Part shown: positions 25,308 to 32,932 of the stretch, piece after piece
Layout of the letters: each line of letters starts with the position of its first letter
Numbering within the stretch: the first letter of the stretch is position 1
DNA from: Anaerolineae bacterium
GTDB lineage: Bacteria > Chloroflexota > Anaerolineae > Anaerolineales > Villigracilaceae
NCBI GenBank assembly: GCA_018645405.1
Contig: JABGOQ010000069.1
Coordinates: 1 to 45,874, forward strand
DNA: 45,874 nt
Direction: 5' to 3'
The notes under the pieces: model-generated
Seen by the model: the letters and a program-made list of their open reading frames with translations, nothing else
Database searches by the model: none
Told to the model about the DNA's origin: nothing
Translations under genes and position numbers: made by a program

Positions 25308-27842
25308 TCAGCCTCGCAACTCCGCCCCCACCTCTCTCTCTAACCGCTTCACAATCTTATTCCTGATCTTCGCCGCTTCCTTATCTGTCAGCGTGCGGTC
25401 GGGAGCTTGGTATGTCAGCGCGTAAGCCAGCGATTTTTTGCCTTCACCGAGTTTTCCGTCACGGTAGACATCAAATAGTCGCGCGTCTGCGAGCATCTTG
25501 CCGCCGGTTTGGCGGATAAGAAAATCGACTTTTTCGGCAAGGAGGTCTTCGTCTACGATCAGGGCGATGTCTTCGTGCATGGGCGGGAAGGCGGGCACAG
25601 GCTCGATTTCAAAATCTTGCTTGGCGGCGCGCAAGGCGGCAACATCAAATTCTGCCGCGAGAACGGGGGCATCACCGAAGGCAAATTTCTCTGCTGCAAG
25701 GGGGTGAATTTCACCAAACGCGCCCACGACCACGCCATTTACGCTCACTTGGGCAGATTTGCCAGGGTGAAACGCCGCACCGGGCATTAACGAAGAATCC
25801 GCTGGAACGTAGGCGATGTTTTTTAATTGCAAGCCAGCCAAAAACGCGTTCGTTACGCCCTTCATATCATAAAAATCCATCACAGAATTATCATCCGAAT
25901 CCCACGCGGGGGGCTGTCGGCGTCCCGTCATCGCAATTGCTAATTTTTGCGGCTCATCGGGCAAATCGCCATCTTTTGGCACGAAAACAGGGCCAATCTC
26001 AAAGAAAGCCAGCGTCTCGCGCACGCGGGCATTTACTTCGATATTTGATAGCACACTACCCATTAGGCTACGGCGCAAAACGCTTTTTTCGGGCGAAACC
26101 GGGTTCGCCACCTTCACAAATTCGCCCTGCGAGCCGAGCCGTTCTTGCGCCGCTGGCGATGTCATGCGATAGTTGACTGTCTCTTGCAAGCCGAGCATGG
26201 AGAGTAGATTTTTGGATTTCTCTGCCCAATCATAAGCGGGATTTCCGCGCTGTGGAGGCAGTTGGTCACTGAGGCGCGTTTCTGGGATTTTATCGTAACC
26301 ATAAATGCGGGCGATTTCTTCGATGAGGTCGGCTTTGCCAACAATTCCTACGCCGATATCGAGGCGGAATGGCGGAGTGACCGCCGTGACGCTCGTGCCC
26401 TCAACTTGCGTGCTGAACTCCAGCTTGGTGAGGAGCTTCGAGATTTTCTCGGCAGTCAGCTCAATGCCCAACAGACGTTTGACATCCGCTTCGCTGACAG
26501 TGACGGTGGGGTCGACGGACGGGAGCGGATAATTATCGACGAGATCGGGGGCGATTTTGCCTTTTGCCCATTTTTGCATCCAATATAGCCCGCGTTTCAC
26601 GCCATCTTCAGAGAGGCTGGGGTGCACGCCACGAGAGAAACGGTAGGAGGCTTCGGAGGGCAAATTATGATGATTTGCAGTGCGGCGAATATTAATGAAT
26701 TGCCACGCCGCGCCTTCGAGAAGCACGTTTTTGGTCTTATCGGTGACTTCGCTTTCCAGCCCACCCATCACGCCGGCGATGGAAAGTGAGCCAGCGGTGT
26801 CACAGACAAGGACGTTGCTTTCTTGTAAATTTCGCTCTACATTATCGAGAGTGGTCAGCTTTTCACCGGCATCGGCGGTGCGGGTGGAGATAGTAATCTT
26901 TTTACCCTTCGCTCTTTCAACCAAAACATCATAATCAAAAGCATGGAGCGGTTCGCCAATCTCGAACATGGCGTAGTTAGTCGCATCCACGAGATTATTG
27001 ATCGGGCGGATGCCTGCCAGCCGCAATCTGCGTTGAATGATATAGGGGCTGGGGGCGATTTCTACATCGCGGATGAGTCCCAAAACAAAGCGCGGATTTA
27101 GCTCAGGGTTGGCGATTTCGATAGCTACTTTATCAGCGATGGGTTCTCCGCTGCTTTCATAAGGTTTCTTATCGATGCGTTTAAGTTGTTGATTAGTGAG
27201 GGCAGCAATCTCGCGGGCAACGCCAAGCACGTTCACGTTACGGGCGTTATTCGGCAGGATGTCGATAGTCAGCACCGCATCTCCCATATAATCCGCTAGG
27301 GACATCCCCGTCTGCGCGTCATCATCCAAAATAATAATGCCTTCGTGGTCGTCCGAGATACCAAGTTCCTTCTCCGAGCAGACCATCGAGCAAGATTCGA
27401 TGCCGCGCACTTTGGCACATTTGAGCTTCATCAAAACTTGCCCGTCTTTATGCCCATCGTAAAGGACGGAATCCTTTTTGGCATAGGCAACTTTGAGAGG
27501 CTTTTCTAATTTACCCTTTTCTTTGAATGGGAGAAGGTTTGGCGCGCCGGTGAGGGCTGTCCAATGTTCTTTGCCATCATAAAGATCGCAAAGGACGAGT
27601 TTGTCGGCGTTGGGGTGCGCTTTCACTTCGCTGATTTCTGCCACAACGAGCTTTTCACGATCCCATTCGAGTCCGTAGGTTTTGAATTCGTGGGTTTCGC
27701 CATCTTCATATTTGGGCATTTCCCAACCCACATAGCGGATTTCTTCTACTTCGAGTCCCGCTAGGGTAAGTAGGCGAGCGAGTTCTTCTACGGGGATATT
27801 TATGTTGACGTAATCTTTTATCCAAGATACTGGTAATTTCAT
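25308..27842 (-). CDS. pheT: phenylalanine-tRNA ligase, beta subunit
   Basis: An 844-aa PheT. Domains in order: N-terminal B1, an EMAP/OB-type tRNA-binding domain (SEVKAHPNADKLVLC, about residues 90-200), B3/B4 (editing), B5 (VTVSEADVKRLLGIELTAEKI near residue 440), core catalytic-like domain, and a C-terminal FDX-ACB anticodon-binding domain (about 750-844, with PPMHEDIALIVDE). The length is slightly above the usual ~800 aa. With PheS it forms the alpha2-beta2 enzyme charging tRNA-Phe. It lies downstream of pheS, from which it is separated by 150 bases of repeat DNA, and should be under the same T-box control. Confidence 0.95.
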   Translation of the reverse strand: MKLPVSWIKDYVNINIPVEELARLLTLAGLEVEEIRYVGWEMPKYEDGETHEFKTYGLEWDREKLVVAEISEVKAHPNADKLVLCDLYDGKEHWTALTGAPNLLPFKEKGKLEKPLKVAYAKKDSVLYDGHKDGQVLMKLKCAKVRGIESCSMVCSEKELGISDDHEGIIILDDDAQTGMSLADYMGDAVLTIDILPNNARNVNVLGVAREIAALTNQQLKRIDKKPYESSGEPIADKVAIEIANPELNPRFVLGLIRDVEIAPSPYIIQRRLRLAGIRPINNLVDATNYAMFEIGEPLHAFDYDVLVERAKGKKITISTRTADAGEKLTTLDNVERNLQESNVLVCDTAGSLSIAGVMGGLESEVTDKTKNVLLEGAAWQFINIRRTANHHNLPSEASYRFSRGVHPSLSEDGVKRGLYWMQKWAKGKIAPDLVDNYPLPSVDPTVTVSEADVKRLLGIELTAEKISKLLTKLEFSTQVEGTSVTAVTPPFRLDIGVGIVGKADLIEEIARIYGYDKIPETRLSDQLPPQRGNPAYDWAEKSKNLLSMLGLQETVNYRMTSPAAQERLGSQGEFVKVANPVSPEKSVLRRSLMGSVLSNIEVNARVRETLAFFEIGPVFVPKDGDLPDEPQKLAIAMTGRRQPPAWDSDDNSVMDFYDMKGVTNAFLAGLQLKNIAYVPADSSLMPGAAFHPGKSAQVSVNGVVVGAFGEIHPLAAEKFAFGDAPVLAAEFDVAALRAAKQDFEIEPVPAFPPMHEDIALIVDEDLLAEKVDFLIRQTGGKMLADARLFDVYRDGKLGEGKKSLAYALTYQAPDRTLTDKEAAKIRNKIVKRLEREVGAELRG

Positions 27843-27860
27843 AGTTTACTCCTAAAAAAT

Positions 27861-27991
27861 GGAACGCGGATTGCGCTGATTAGGCGAATGAGCGAATTGC
27901 GCGAATTTTTAAAAACCTTTGCGTTCTTTGCGTCTTAGCGGTTTAAGTTTTTATCCGTGTAAATCTGCCTAATCCGCTAAATCTGCGTTCT
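27861..27991. repeat. inverted repeat in the pheS-pheT gap
   Basis: The left arm gaacgcggattgcgctgattaggc pairs with the right arm gcctaatccgctaaatctgcgttc (24 bases, several mismatches). Inner GCGAAT units and a CTTTGCG segment fill the middle. It nearly fills the pheS-pheT gap. Confidence 0.65.
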
Positions 27992-27992
27992 A

Positions 27993-29042
27993 TTAAAACT
28001 GCTCCAAGAATCGTTCGTCATTTCCCCAGAAATAACGAATATCCTTGATATTATGCCGTAACATCGCTTGGCGCTCTGTGCCCATCCCGAAGGCGAAACC
28101 GGTGTAGCGATTTGGGTCATAGCCACCGGCAGTCAGCACATTAGGATGCACCATACCGCAGCCGAGAATTTCTAGCCAGCCCGCTTTTTTGCAGACATTA
28201 CAACCTTCGCCGCCGCAGAGGAAACATTCCACGTCCATTTCGGCGGAAGGCTCTGTGAAGGGGAAATGTTGAGCGCGGAAACGTGTTCGTGCGTGTTGCC
28301 CAAACATTCTGCGTGCAAAATCAGAGAGTGTACCTTTTAAATCGCTGAAAGTGATAAATTCTCCGATTGCCAATCCTTCAACCTGATTAAACTGAATCTC
28401 AGAGCGATGCGTAATCTGCTCGCTTCTGTAGCACATCCCCGGCAAAGAGATACGGATAGGGGGCGGGTTTTCAGGATTGCTCGCGGCATATTCACGCATG
28501 GCACGGATTTGCCCAGGAGAAGTATGCGTTCGCATCACCTGTGCGGTATCGGTGCCTTCTATATAAAAGGAATCCTGCATTTCTCGCGCGGGGTGTCCGG
28601 GCGGGAAATTGAGATGCTCAAAGTTATAGGCATCCGATTCCACTTCGCGGGATGTGTAAACTTGGAATCCCATATCGCCCAAAATCTTAAGGGTGCGGCG
28701 CAGGGTTTGGGTCGCGGGATGAATTCCTCCATGACGGAAGGGGCGACCGGGGAGGGTCACATCTAAGTGGTCTTCCTCGAGAGAACGCGCCAGCGCAGCT
28801 TCCTTGACCTCCGACTTACGTGCCGTCAAAGCAGCTTCGAGTGCGACTTTGACTTCGTTAGCACGCTTCCCGACCTTGCCGCGATCTTCTTTAGCAACTT
28901 TCCCGATGCCTTTAAAAACACCTGTTAATTCAGAGTTTCCGCCGGTATGTTTTTGCTTCCATGCCTGCAATGCCGCTTCATCTTGCACTTCCTCAAGGGC
29001 TGATAGGGCAGTGGCTTGGATTTCATTCAGTTTATCAAGCAT
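27993..29042 (-). CDS. pheS: phenylalanine-tRNA ligase, alpha subunit
   Basis: A 349-aa class II catalytic subunit. Residues ~1-85 form the coiled-coil that contacts tRNA. The catalytic core has motif 2 (MCYRSEQITHRSEIQFNQVEG near residue 205) and motif 3 (GFAFGMGTERQAML near residue 320). A cysteine cluster CFLCGGEGCNVCKKAGW near residue 270 is a zinc-finger-like insertion seen in some PheS. I chose the ATG at 29042, preceded by AAGGAG, over an upstream in-frame ATG. The first gene of pheST, controlled by a T-box leader. Confidence 0.95.
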   Translation of the reverse strand: MLDKLNEIQATALSALEEVQDEAALQAWKQKHTGGNSELTGVFKGIGKVAKEDRGKVGKRANEVKVALEAALTARKSEVKEAALARSLEEDHLDVTLPGRPFRHGGIHPATQTLRRTLKILGDMGFQVYTSREVESDAYNFEHLNFPPGHPAREMQDSFYIEGTDTAQVMRTHTSPGQIRAMREYAASNPENPPPIRISLPGMCYRSEQITHRSEIQFNQVEGLAIGEFITFSDLKGTLSDFARRMFGQHARTRFRAQHFPFTEPSAEMDVECFLCGGEGCNVCKKAGWLEILGCGMVHPNVLTAGGYDPNRYTGFAFGMGTERQAMLRHNIKDIRYFWGNDERFLEQF

Positions 29043-29061
29043 AGGTTTCTCCTTATCTTTT

Positions 29062-29143
29062 AAACACAAAGGTCACTAAGGAACACGAAGGAAAAACTTT
29101 TATTGTTTTTAAACCTTTGTGACACTTTGTGTCCTTCGTGTTA
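29062..29143. repeat. CACAAAG-type inverted repeat between T-box and pheS
   Basis: aacacaaagg...aacacgaagg on the left and cctttgtgac...ccttcgtgtt on the right. It lies directly after the T-box terminator and before the pheS ribosome binding site. Confidence 0.6.
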
Positions 29144-29150
29144 AATTAAA

Positions 29151-29490
29151 ACTCCCGTCCGCAATGGGACGGGAGGGAATTTCCCGCGGTACCACCCACG
29201 TTGATTTGTTTTCTCCGCTTTGGTTTCGATACGAATGACGATAATGCTGTCATTCTACTCAACCGCCGCTTGGCACAAATCCACTCAAAACCGGCATTTA
29301 TCGGTAGCCCTTATAACGTAGGAATTACGGTCTAAACTACGCAACTTGCAAACTTATTACTTGCAAATTTTCACCTAGACAACTCAGGAGGGAACTTCGG
29401 TCAACTTTTGCCGAGCGGGAGTTTCAGCATATCTCCACGCCTCTCTAACGGTTTTGGGTTGACGTACTTTTCTCCGTCTTCGCGATGGGG
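29151..29490 (-). promoter_or_regulatory. T-box riboswitch controlling pheST
   Basis: On the minus strand the T-box core GGGTGGTACCGCGG (29197-29184) is followed by an intrinsic terminator with perfect 9-base arms (29152-29160 and 29167-29175) and TTTTAATTT. The long upstream region can form Stem I (about 29380-29480). A UUC at 29394-29392 on its 3' side is the natural candidate for a Phe specifier codon. Uncharged tRNA-Phe would favour antitermination and expression of pheST. A dispersed hairpin repeat occupies 29214-29270, between Stem I and the T-box core. Confidence 0.9.
29214..29270. repeat. GGTTTCGATACG...CTACTCAACCGCC hairpin repeat, copy 2, inside the T-box
   Basis: Arms identical to the copy at 19706-19755 (20 and 16 bases). 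The middle is a different self-complementary segment, aatgac/gtcatt. It sits where the Stem III region of a T-box leader is expected. Confidence 0.75.
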
Positions 29491-29493
29491 TCT

Positions 29494-29521
29494 ATTATCG
29501 GTGAAAAGGAGAGGTTGTCAA
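29494..29521 (-). promoter_or_regulatory. promoter of the pheST T-box transcript
   Basis: Minus strand: -35 TTGACA (29521-29516, perfect), 16-base spacer, -10 GATAAT (29499-29494, five of six). Transcription would start near 29487, just before the T-box Stem I. Confidence 0.75.
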
Positions 29522-29531
29522 GGGTAAAACG

Positions 29532-30302
29532 CTAACCTACCCATGCTTTGACCATCTCCCGCACCGAGCGGCTCATCTCTCTTGAAAATTTAGAATCAAA
29601 TTTACGCAAGAACATATGCTGTCCATAATTCGTGATGCCGCGCATTGCCTTGCCTTGTGGTAAAGATTTCTCTCGCTCGGCGAACATCTCATTAAAATCA
29701 TCACCACCCAGACGTTGGTACTCATTCTTAAAAACAATAAATTTTTCGTCAAAACGGCTCGTCATCTGGCGGTCTTTTTGTTGTTGGGTAGGGTAGCCAA
29801 AAACCAGCATCCCGATGGGGAAAACATAGGATGGTAAATTGAATAGCTCTTTATGGATTTCATAATTCTCCATAATATCGCCAATATAGCAGGAACCAAG
29901 CCCAAAAGATTCTGCGGCAATAACGGCGTTCTGCGCGGCTATTAAGGTGTCGGAGCAAGCTAAAAAGAGATCGCCTTCTTCGGGTTTGCGCATCTTAATT
30001 TCACGCTCAGCACAAATTTCATCGACGCCAGAGTGAATGAAGTAATCGTACCAACGCTGATAATCTGCGAGAAAAATCCAAACCATCGGCGCGCGAGCAA
30101 TAAAAGGTTGGTTATCGCAGGTTTTGACCAATTTCTCTTTAATGCTTTGGTCGGTGATATCCAAAATCGAGTAGAGCATCATATTTCCGGCGGTGGGTGC
30201 GCGCAGGGTTGCTTCCAGGATTTTGGCGCGTACATTAGCTTCGATGGGGCGTTTCTCAAATGCTCGGATAGATTTTCGGTTCAGTAGCAAGTTCAGGGTC
30301 AT
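29532..30302 (-). CDS. nitroreductase family protein
   Basis: A 256-aa FMN-dependent nitroreductase-fold protein. The N-terminal RKSIRAFEKRPI and LRAPTAGNMMLYSIL are the FMN-contacting segments of the family, and AAESFGLGSCYIGDI near residue 145 is the second family signature. PSYVFPIGMLVFGYP follows. The C-terminal 60 residues (from about residue 195) are an extension not typical of minimal nitroreductases. I chose the ATG at 30302, preceded by AGGAG at eight bases, over the 27-residue longer frame. The physiological substrate is unknown; such proteins reduce quinones, nitro-compounds or flavins. Confidence 0.82.
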   Translation of the reverse strand: MTLNLLLNRKSIRAFEKRPIEANVRAKILEATLRAPTAGNMMLYSILDITDQSIKEKLVKTCDNQPFIARAPMVWIFLADYQRWYDYFIHSGVDEICAEREIKMRKPEEGDLFLACSDTLIAAQNAVIAAESFGLGSCYIGDIMENYEIHKELFNLPSYVFPIGMLVFGYPTQQQKDRQMTSRFDEKFIVFKNEYQRLGGDDFNEMFAEREKSLPQGKAMRGITNYGQHMFLRKFDSKFSREMSRSVREMVKAWVG

Positions 30303-30404
30303 GGGCGTTTCTCCTATAGATGATGATATTTTACCCTTTTTGAAGAATGGGTAGGAGATAGGATTAGAAGGACATGATAACAATTCCCAATTCCTAAAAA
30401 ACTA

Positions 30405-30413
30405 TGATATACT
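30405..30413 (+). promoter_or_regulatory. extended -10 promoter upstream of the DEAD-box helicase leader
   Basis: TGA-TATACT at 30405-30413 is an extended -10 element (TGnTATAnT). Initiation near 30420 would place a small hairpin, gctcc-gtaa-ggagc (30421-30434), at the very 5' end of the RNA. No clear -35 is seen. Confidence 0.55.
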
Positions 30414-30420
30414 ACCGTCC

Positions 30421-30576
30421 GCTCCGTAAGGAGCAATTATTCTCGTTTTGGTAGTTCTACGTAACGCCCGACAAGATTCGGGCGTTTTTCTTGCAACAGC
30501 ATGGCTCTTAAATTGGGATGGGTCAACTGTTGAAGAACAGGTGCATCGGCTGAAAAGCTGATGCTATCAAGACCCA
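30421..30576 (+). ncRNA. candidate structured leader RNA or attenuator upstream of the helicase gene
   Basis: Successive elements: a 5' hairpin (30421-30434), an intrinsic terminator (30463-30490), then a three-way junction. In the junction P1 is TGGGTC/GACCCA (30519-30524 with 30571-30576), P2 is CTGTT-GAAG-AACAG (30527-30540) and P3 is GCATCGGCT-GAAA-AGCTGATGC (30543-30564, one G-U pair). No known riboswitch class was recognised. The complementary strand carries an open frame over the same bases, so a decayed gene remnant is the alternative. Confidence 0.45.
30463..30490 (+). terminator. intrinsic terminator in the helicase leader
   Basis: Perfect 9-base arms (aacgcccga, tcgggcgtt) around caagat are followed by TTTTC. 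It lies only about 45 bases after the likely start site and 220 bases before the helicase gene, which suggests attenuation or a ~70-nt small RNA. Confidence 0.65.
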
Positions 30577-30580
30577 GTCT

Positions 30581-30685
30581 CACCACAGAGACACAAAGAA
30601 CACAGAGCTTTTCTTTGTATTTCACAGAGAAAAAATTTGTGAGCTTCGTGCCTTCTCAAAGCATACTCACAGGAGTGTCGTGGTG
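30581..30685. repeat. CACAAAG-type inverted repeat upstream of the helicase gene
   Basis: caccacagagacacaaagaacacagag on the left and gtgagcttcgtgcc...gtgtcgtggtg on the right, in the leader just before the helicase ribosome binding site. Confidence 0.5.
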
Positions 30686-30710
30686 AATATCACCCAATCT
30701 AGGAGACAAA

Positions 30711-32369
30711 ATGTCTACACAATTTTCAGATCTAAACCTGCGCCCCGAACTGGAGCAGGCTCTCGACAAACTTGGCTATACCGAACCAACCCCCATTCAG
30801 GCACAAATGATTCCCATCATGCTCACTGGCGTAGATGTCATCGGGCAAGCCCAAACAGGCACGGGAAAAACAGCCGCCTTCTCTCTCCCCGTTCTTCACA
30901 ATTTAATTCCCGGACAAAAGAAACCGCAAGCCCTGATTCTTTCCCCGACTCGTGAACTTGCCATGCAAGTAGCTAAAGCGATGGAAGGATACGGTTCGCA
31001 CCTGAATTTACGCGTGCTTGCCATCTACGGAGGTTCATCCTACAGTAAACAATTGCGTGCTCTCAAACGCGGCGTGGACGTAGTAGTGGGAACCCCTGGG
31101 CGTTTGCTCGATCTTCTACAACGTCGCAAAGCCCTTGATCTCAGCGAAGTTCGTACCCTCGTCTTAGACGAAGCAGATGAAATGCTCAGCATGGGCTTCA
31201 TAGATGATATTGAAACCCTCTTAGATGCAACAGCAAATAATAGACAAATCGCACTCTTCTCGGCAACCATGCCACATAGAATGCGTCAACTAGCGGGGAA
31301 ATACCTCAACAAGCCCGAAACTGTCACTATCAAGAAAAAACAACTCACTGTTGCGGCGATTGAACAACGCTATTACCTTGTCAACCACCGCGATAAATTT
31401 GCCGCCCTTTCCCGTCTTTTTGAGACAGAAGATATGACGCGTACCCTCATCTTCGTCCGCACCAGAGTCGGAACAGGGGAGCTGGCAAACGCACTCGCAG
31501 CTCGAGGCATATCGGCTGAAATGATTAACGGTGATCTCTCTCAGGACGCGCGCGAACGTGTCATGTCCCGTTTTAAAAATGACCGCATCCAAGTTTTGGT
31601 CGCCACCGACGTAGCCGCTCGCGGACTCGATATCAATAATATATCCCACGTTGTTAATTACGATTTGCCTGAAGACCCCGAGGTTTTCGTGCATCGTATC
31701 GGACGCACAGGTCGTGCAGGAAAAGATGGCGTAGCAATTTCATTACTCTCTCCACGAGATACGCGCATGTTGCGCCGCATTGAAAGCTATACCCGTCAAA
31801 AACAGACCCAAACTGATTTGCCTACAAAAGATCAAGTTTTAGAAAAACGCCGTGGCGAGGTTTATGAACGCATGGAAGTTTGGCTCACTCGCGGACGCTA
31901 CAGCAATGAAATGACAATAGTCGAAAAATTGGCTGCAGAAGGGCACGAGCCAATGGACATTGCCGCCGCCGCCCTGCGCGTTATGCGAGAACAAAATAAA
32001 GAGCAAGCGGTTGAGAATATTAGCAAGGTGAACGAATGGAAATCGCATCCCAATCGAAAAAATACAAAACGCAATCAGGGGCGTGGCAATAAACGCTCTC
32101 GGGCTAATTTTGGTTCCAGAAAATCACACGAAGCCGGGATGGTACGCCTGAGCCTTGATAAAGGTCGCACCGATGGTATCCGCCCTGGTGAAGTGGTCGG
32201 GACTTTGGCATACCACGCAAAAATTTCAGGCAAAGTGATTGGCGCAATCAGCATCCAAGACCAGAATACCTTTGTAGATGTACCAGAAAACGTTGTAGAT
32301 AAGGTTTTAGCGAAAAATGGTGATTATCGTTTACGAGATAAGACAAAGATTGTCGTAGAGAGAGCGTAA
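30711..32369 (+). CDS. deaD: DEAD-box ATP-dependent RNA helicase with DbpA-type RNA-binding domain
   Basis: A 552-aa RNA helicase of the DeaD/CsdA/CshA type. Motifs in order: Q motif (YTEPTPIQAQMIP), Walker A (AQTGTGKT), Ia (PTRELAMQ), Ib (GTPGRLLDL), II (DEADEM), III (SAT), V (TDVAARGLDI), VI (HRIGRTGRAG). After a basic linker (KRNQGRGNKRSR), residues ~480-545 form a DbpA/CsdA RNA-binding domain (MVRLSLDKGRTDGIRPGEVVG). Likely roles are ribosome assembly, RNA decay or cold adaptation. The ATG at 30711 follows AGGAGACAAA. A structured leader with an internal terminator lies upstream. Confidence 0.93.
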   Translation: MSTQFSDLNLRPELEQALDKLGYTEPTPIQAQMIPIMLTGVDVIGQAQTGTGKTAAFSLPVLHNLIPGQKKPQALILSPTRELAMQVAKAMEGYGSHLNLRVLAIYGGSSYSKQLRALKRGVDVVVGTPGRLLDLLQRRKALDLSEVRTLVLDEADEMLSMGFIDDIETLLDATANNRQIALFSATMPHRMRQLAGKYLNKPETVTIKKKQLTVAAIEQRYYLVNHRDKFAALSRLFETEDMTRTLIFVRTRVGTGELANALAARGISAEMINGDLSQDARERVMSRFKNDRIQVLVATDVAARGLDINNISHVVNYDLPEDPEVFVHRIGRTGRAGKDGVAISLLSPRDTRMLRRIESYTRQKQTQTDLPTKDQVLEKRRGEVYERMEVWLTRGRYSNEMTIVEKLAAEGHEPMDIAAAALRVMREQNKEQAVENISKVNEWKSHPNRKNTKRNQGRGNKRSRANFGSRKSHEAGMVRLSLDKGRTDGIRPGEVVGTLAYHAKISGKVIGAISIQDQNTFVDVPENVVDKVLAKNGDYRLRDKTKIVVERA

Positions 32370-32375
32370 GGCGAT

Positions 32376-32396
32376 ATTCAGTTTTCAGTGTTCAGT
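32376..32396. repeat. heptanucleotide array after the helicase gene
   Basis: Three units attcagt, tttcagt, gttcagt in tandem. An inverse unit, actgaat, appears about 110 bases later, beyond the terminator. Confidence 0.6.
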
Positions 32397-32402
32397 AAAA
32401 TC

Positions 32403-32445
32403 AAAGGCACTGAGTGTTTCTAAAACACTCAGTGCCTTTTTCTTT
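32403..32445 (+). terminator. Rho-independent terminator after the helicase gene
   Basis: Perfect 17-base arms (32403-32419 with 32423-32439) around CTA, followed by TTTCTTT. Confidence 0.88.
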
Positions 32446-32527
32446 AAGAAAGTGAACTGTAGGATATAATTCTACAACCAATACACCCTACACTTAACTA
32501 CTGAATAAAAACACTAGAAACTAAAAA

Positions 32528-32890
32528 ATGCTCATCTACCATATCACCCCTCGTAAAAATTGGGGACTTGCCCAAGAAAAAGGCGCATATAAGGCTGAAA
32601 GTCTCGAAACAGAAGGCTTTATCCATTGCTCAACGGCGGAGCAAGCCGTACCTGTGGCGAATGCCTTTTATGCCGCACAAAAGGGATTAATCCTTCTCGT
32701 CATTGACCCTGAAAAACTCACCGCTCGTCTTCAATGGGACCCGCCTGCGCACCCCGCGCCAGAATCCACGCCCACATCGTTGCATGGGGAGTTTCCTCAT
32801 ATTTATGGTGCATTAAATTTGGATGCAGTAATAGAAACTCGTGAGTTTGAACCTAATTCTGAAGGAATTTTCAGTTTTCCCTCTACCTAA
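32528..32890 (+). CDS. DUF952 domain-containing protein
   Basis: A 120-aa DUF952 protein. The family's conserved N-terminal pattern is visible: IYHITPRKNWGLA, then GFIHCSTAEQ near residue 37 and the C-terminal FPHIYGALNLDAV. The His in IYHI and in GFIHCS are typical conserved residues. The fold resembles ADP-ribosyltransferases and RES-like domains, but the biochemical role is unknown. No ribosome binding site is obvious before the ATG at 32528. The next gene starts 42 bases later on the same strand after a heptamer array; co-transcription is possible, but a functional link is not evident. Confidence 0.85.
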   Translation: MLIYHITPRKNWGLAQEKGAYKAESLETEGFIHCSTAEQAVPVANAFYAAQKGLILLVIDPEKLTARLQWDPPAHPAPESTPTSLHGEFPHIYGALNLDAVIETREFEPNSEGIFSFPST

Positions 32891-32893
32891 ATC

Positions 32894-32921
32894 ATTACGC
32901 AATACGAAATACGTAATATAT
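32894..32921. repeat. heptanucleotide array between the DUF952 and DUF2298 genes
   Basis: Four tandem units attacgc, aatacga, aatacgt, aatatat. Related in sequence to the array at 2405-2465 (gcaatac/gttttac). Confidence 0.6.
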
Positions 32922-32932
32922 CAAAATAATTT

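Noticed and set aside
30437..30625. 62-codon minus-strand open frame upstream of deaD (GLDSISFSADAPVLQQ... ending ELPKRE)
   Set aside because: It looks somewhat protein-like, but its start lies in a repeat, there is no ribosome binding site, and the same bases form a good RNA structure on the plus strand. Kept only as an alternative explanation.
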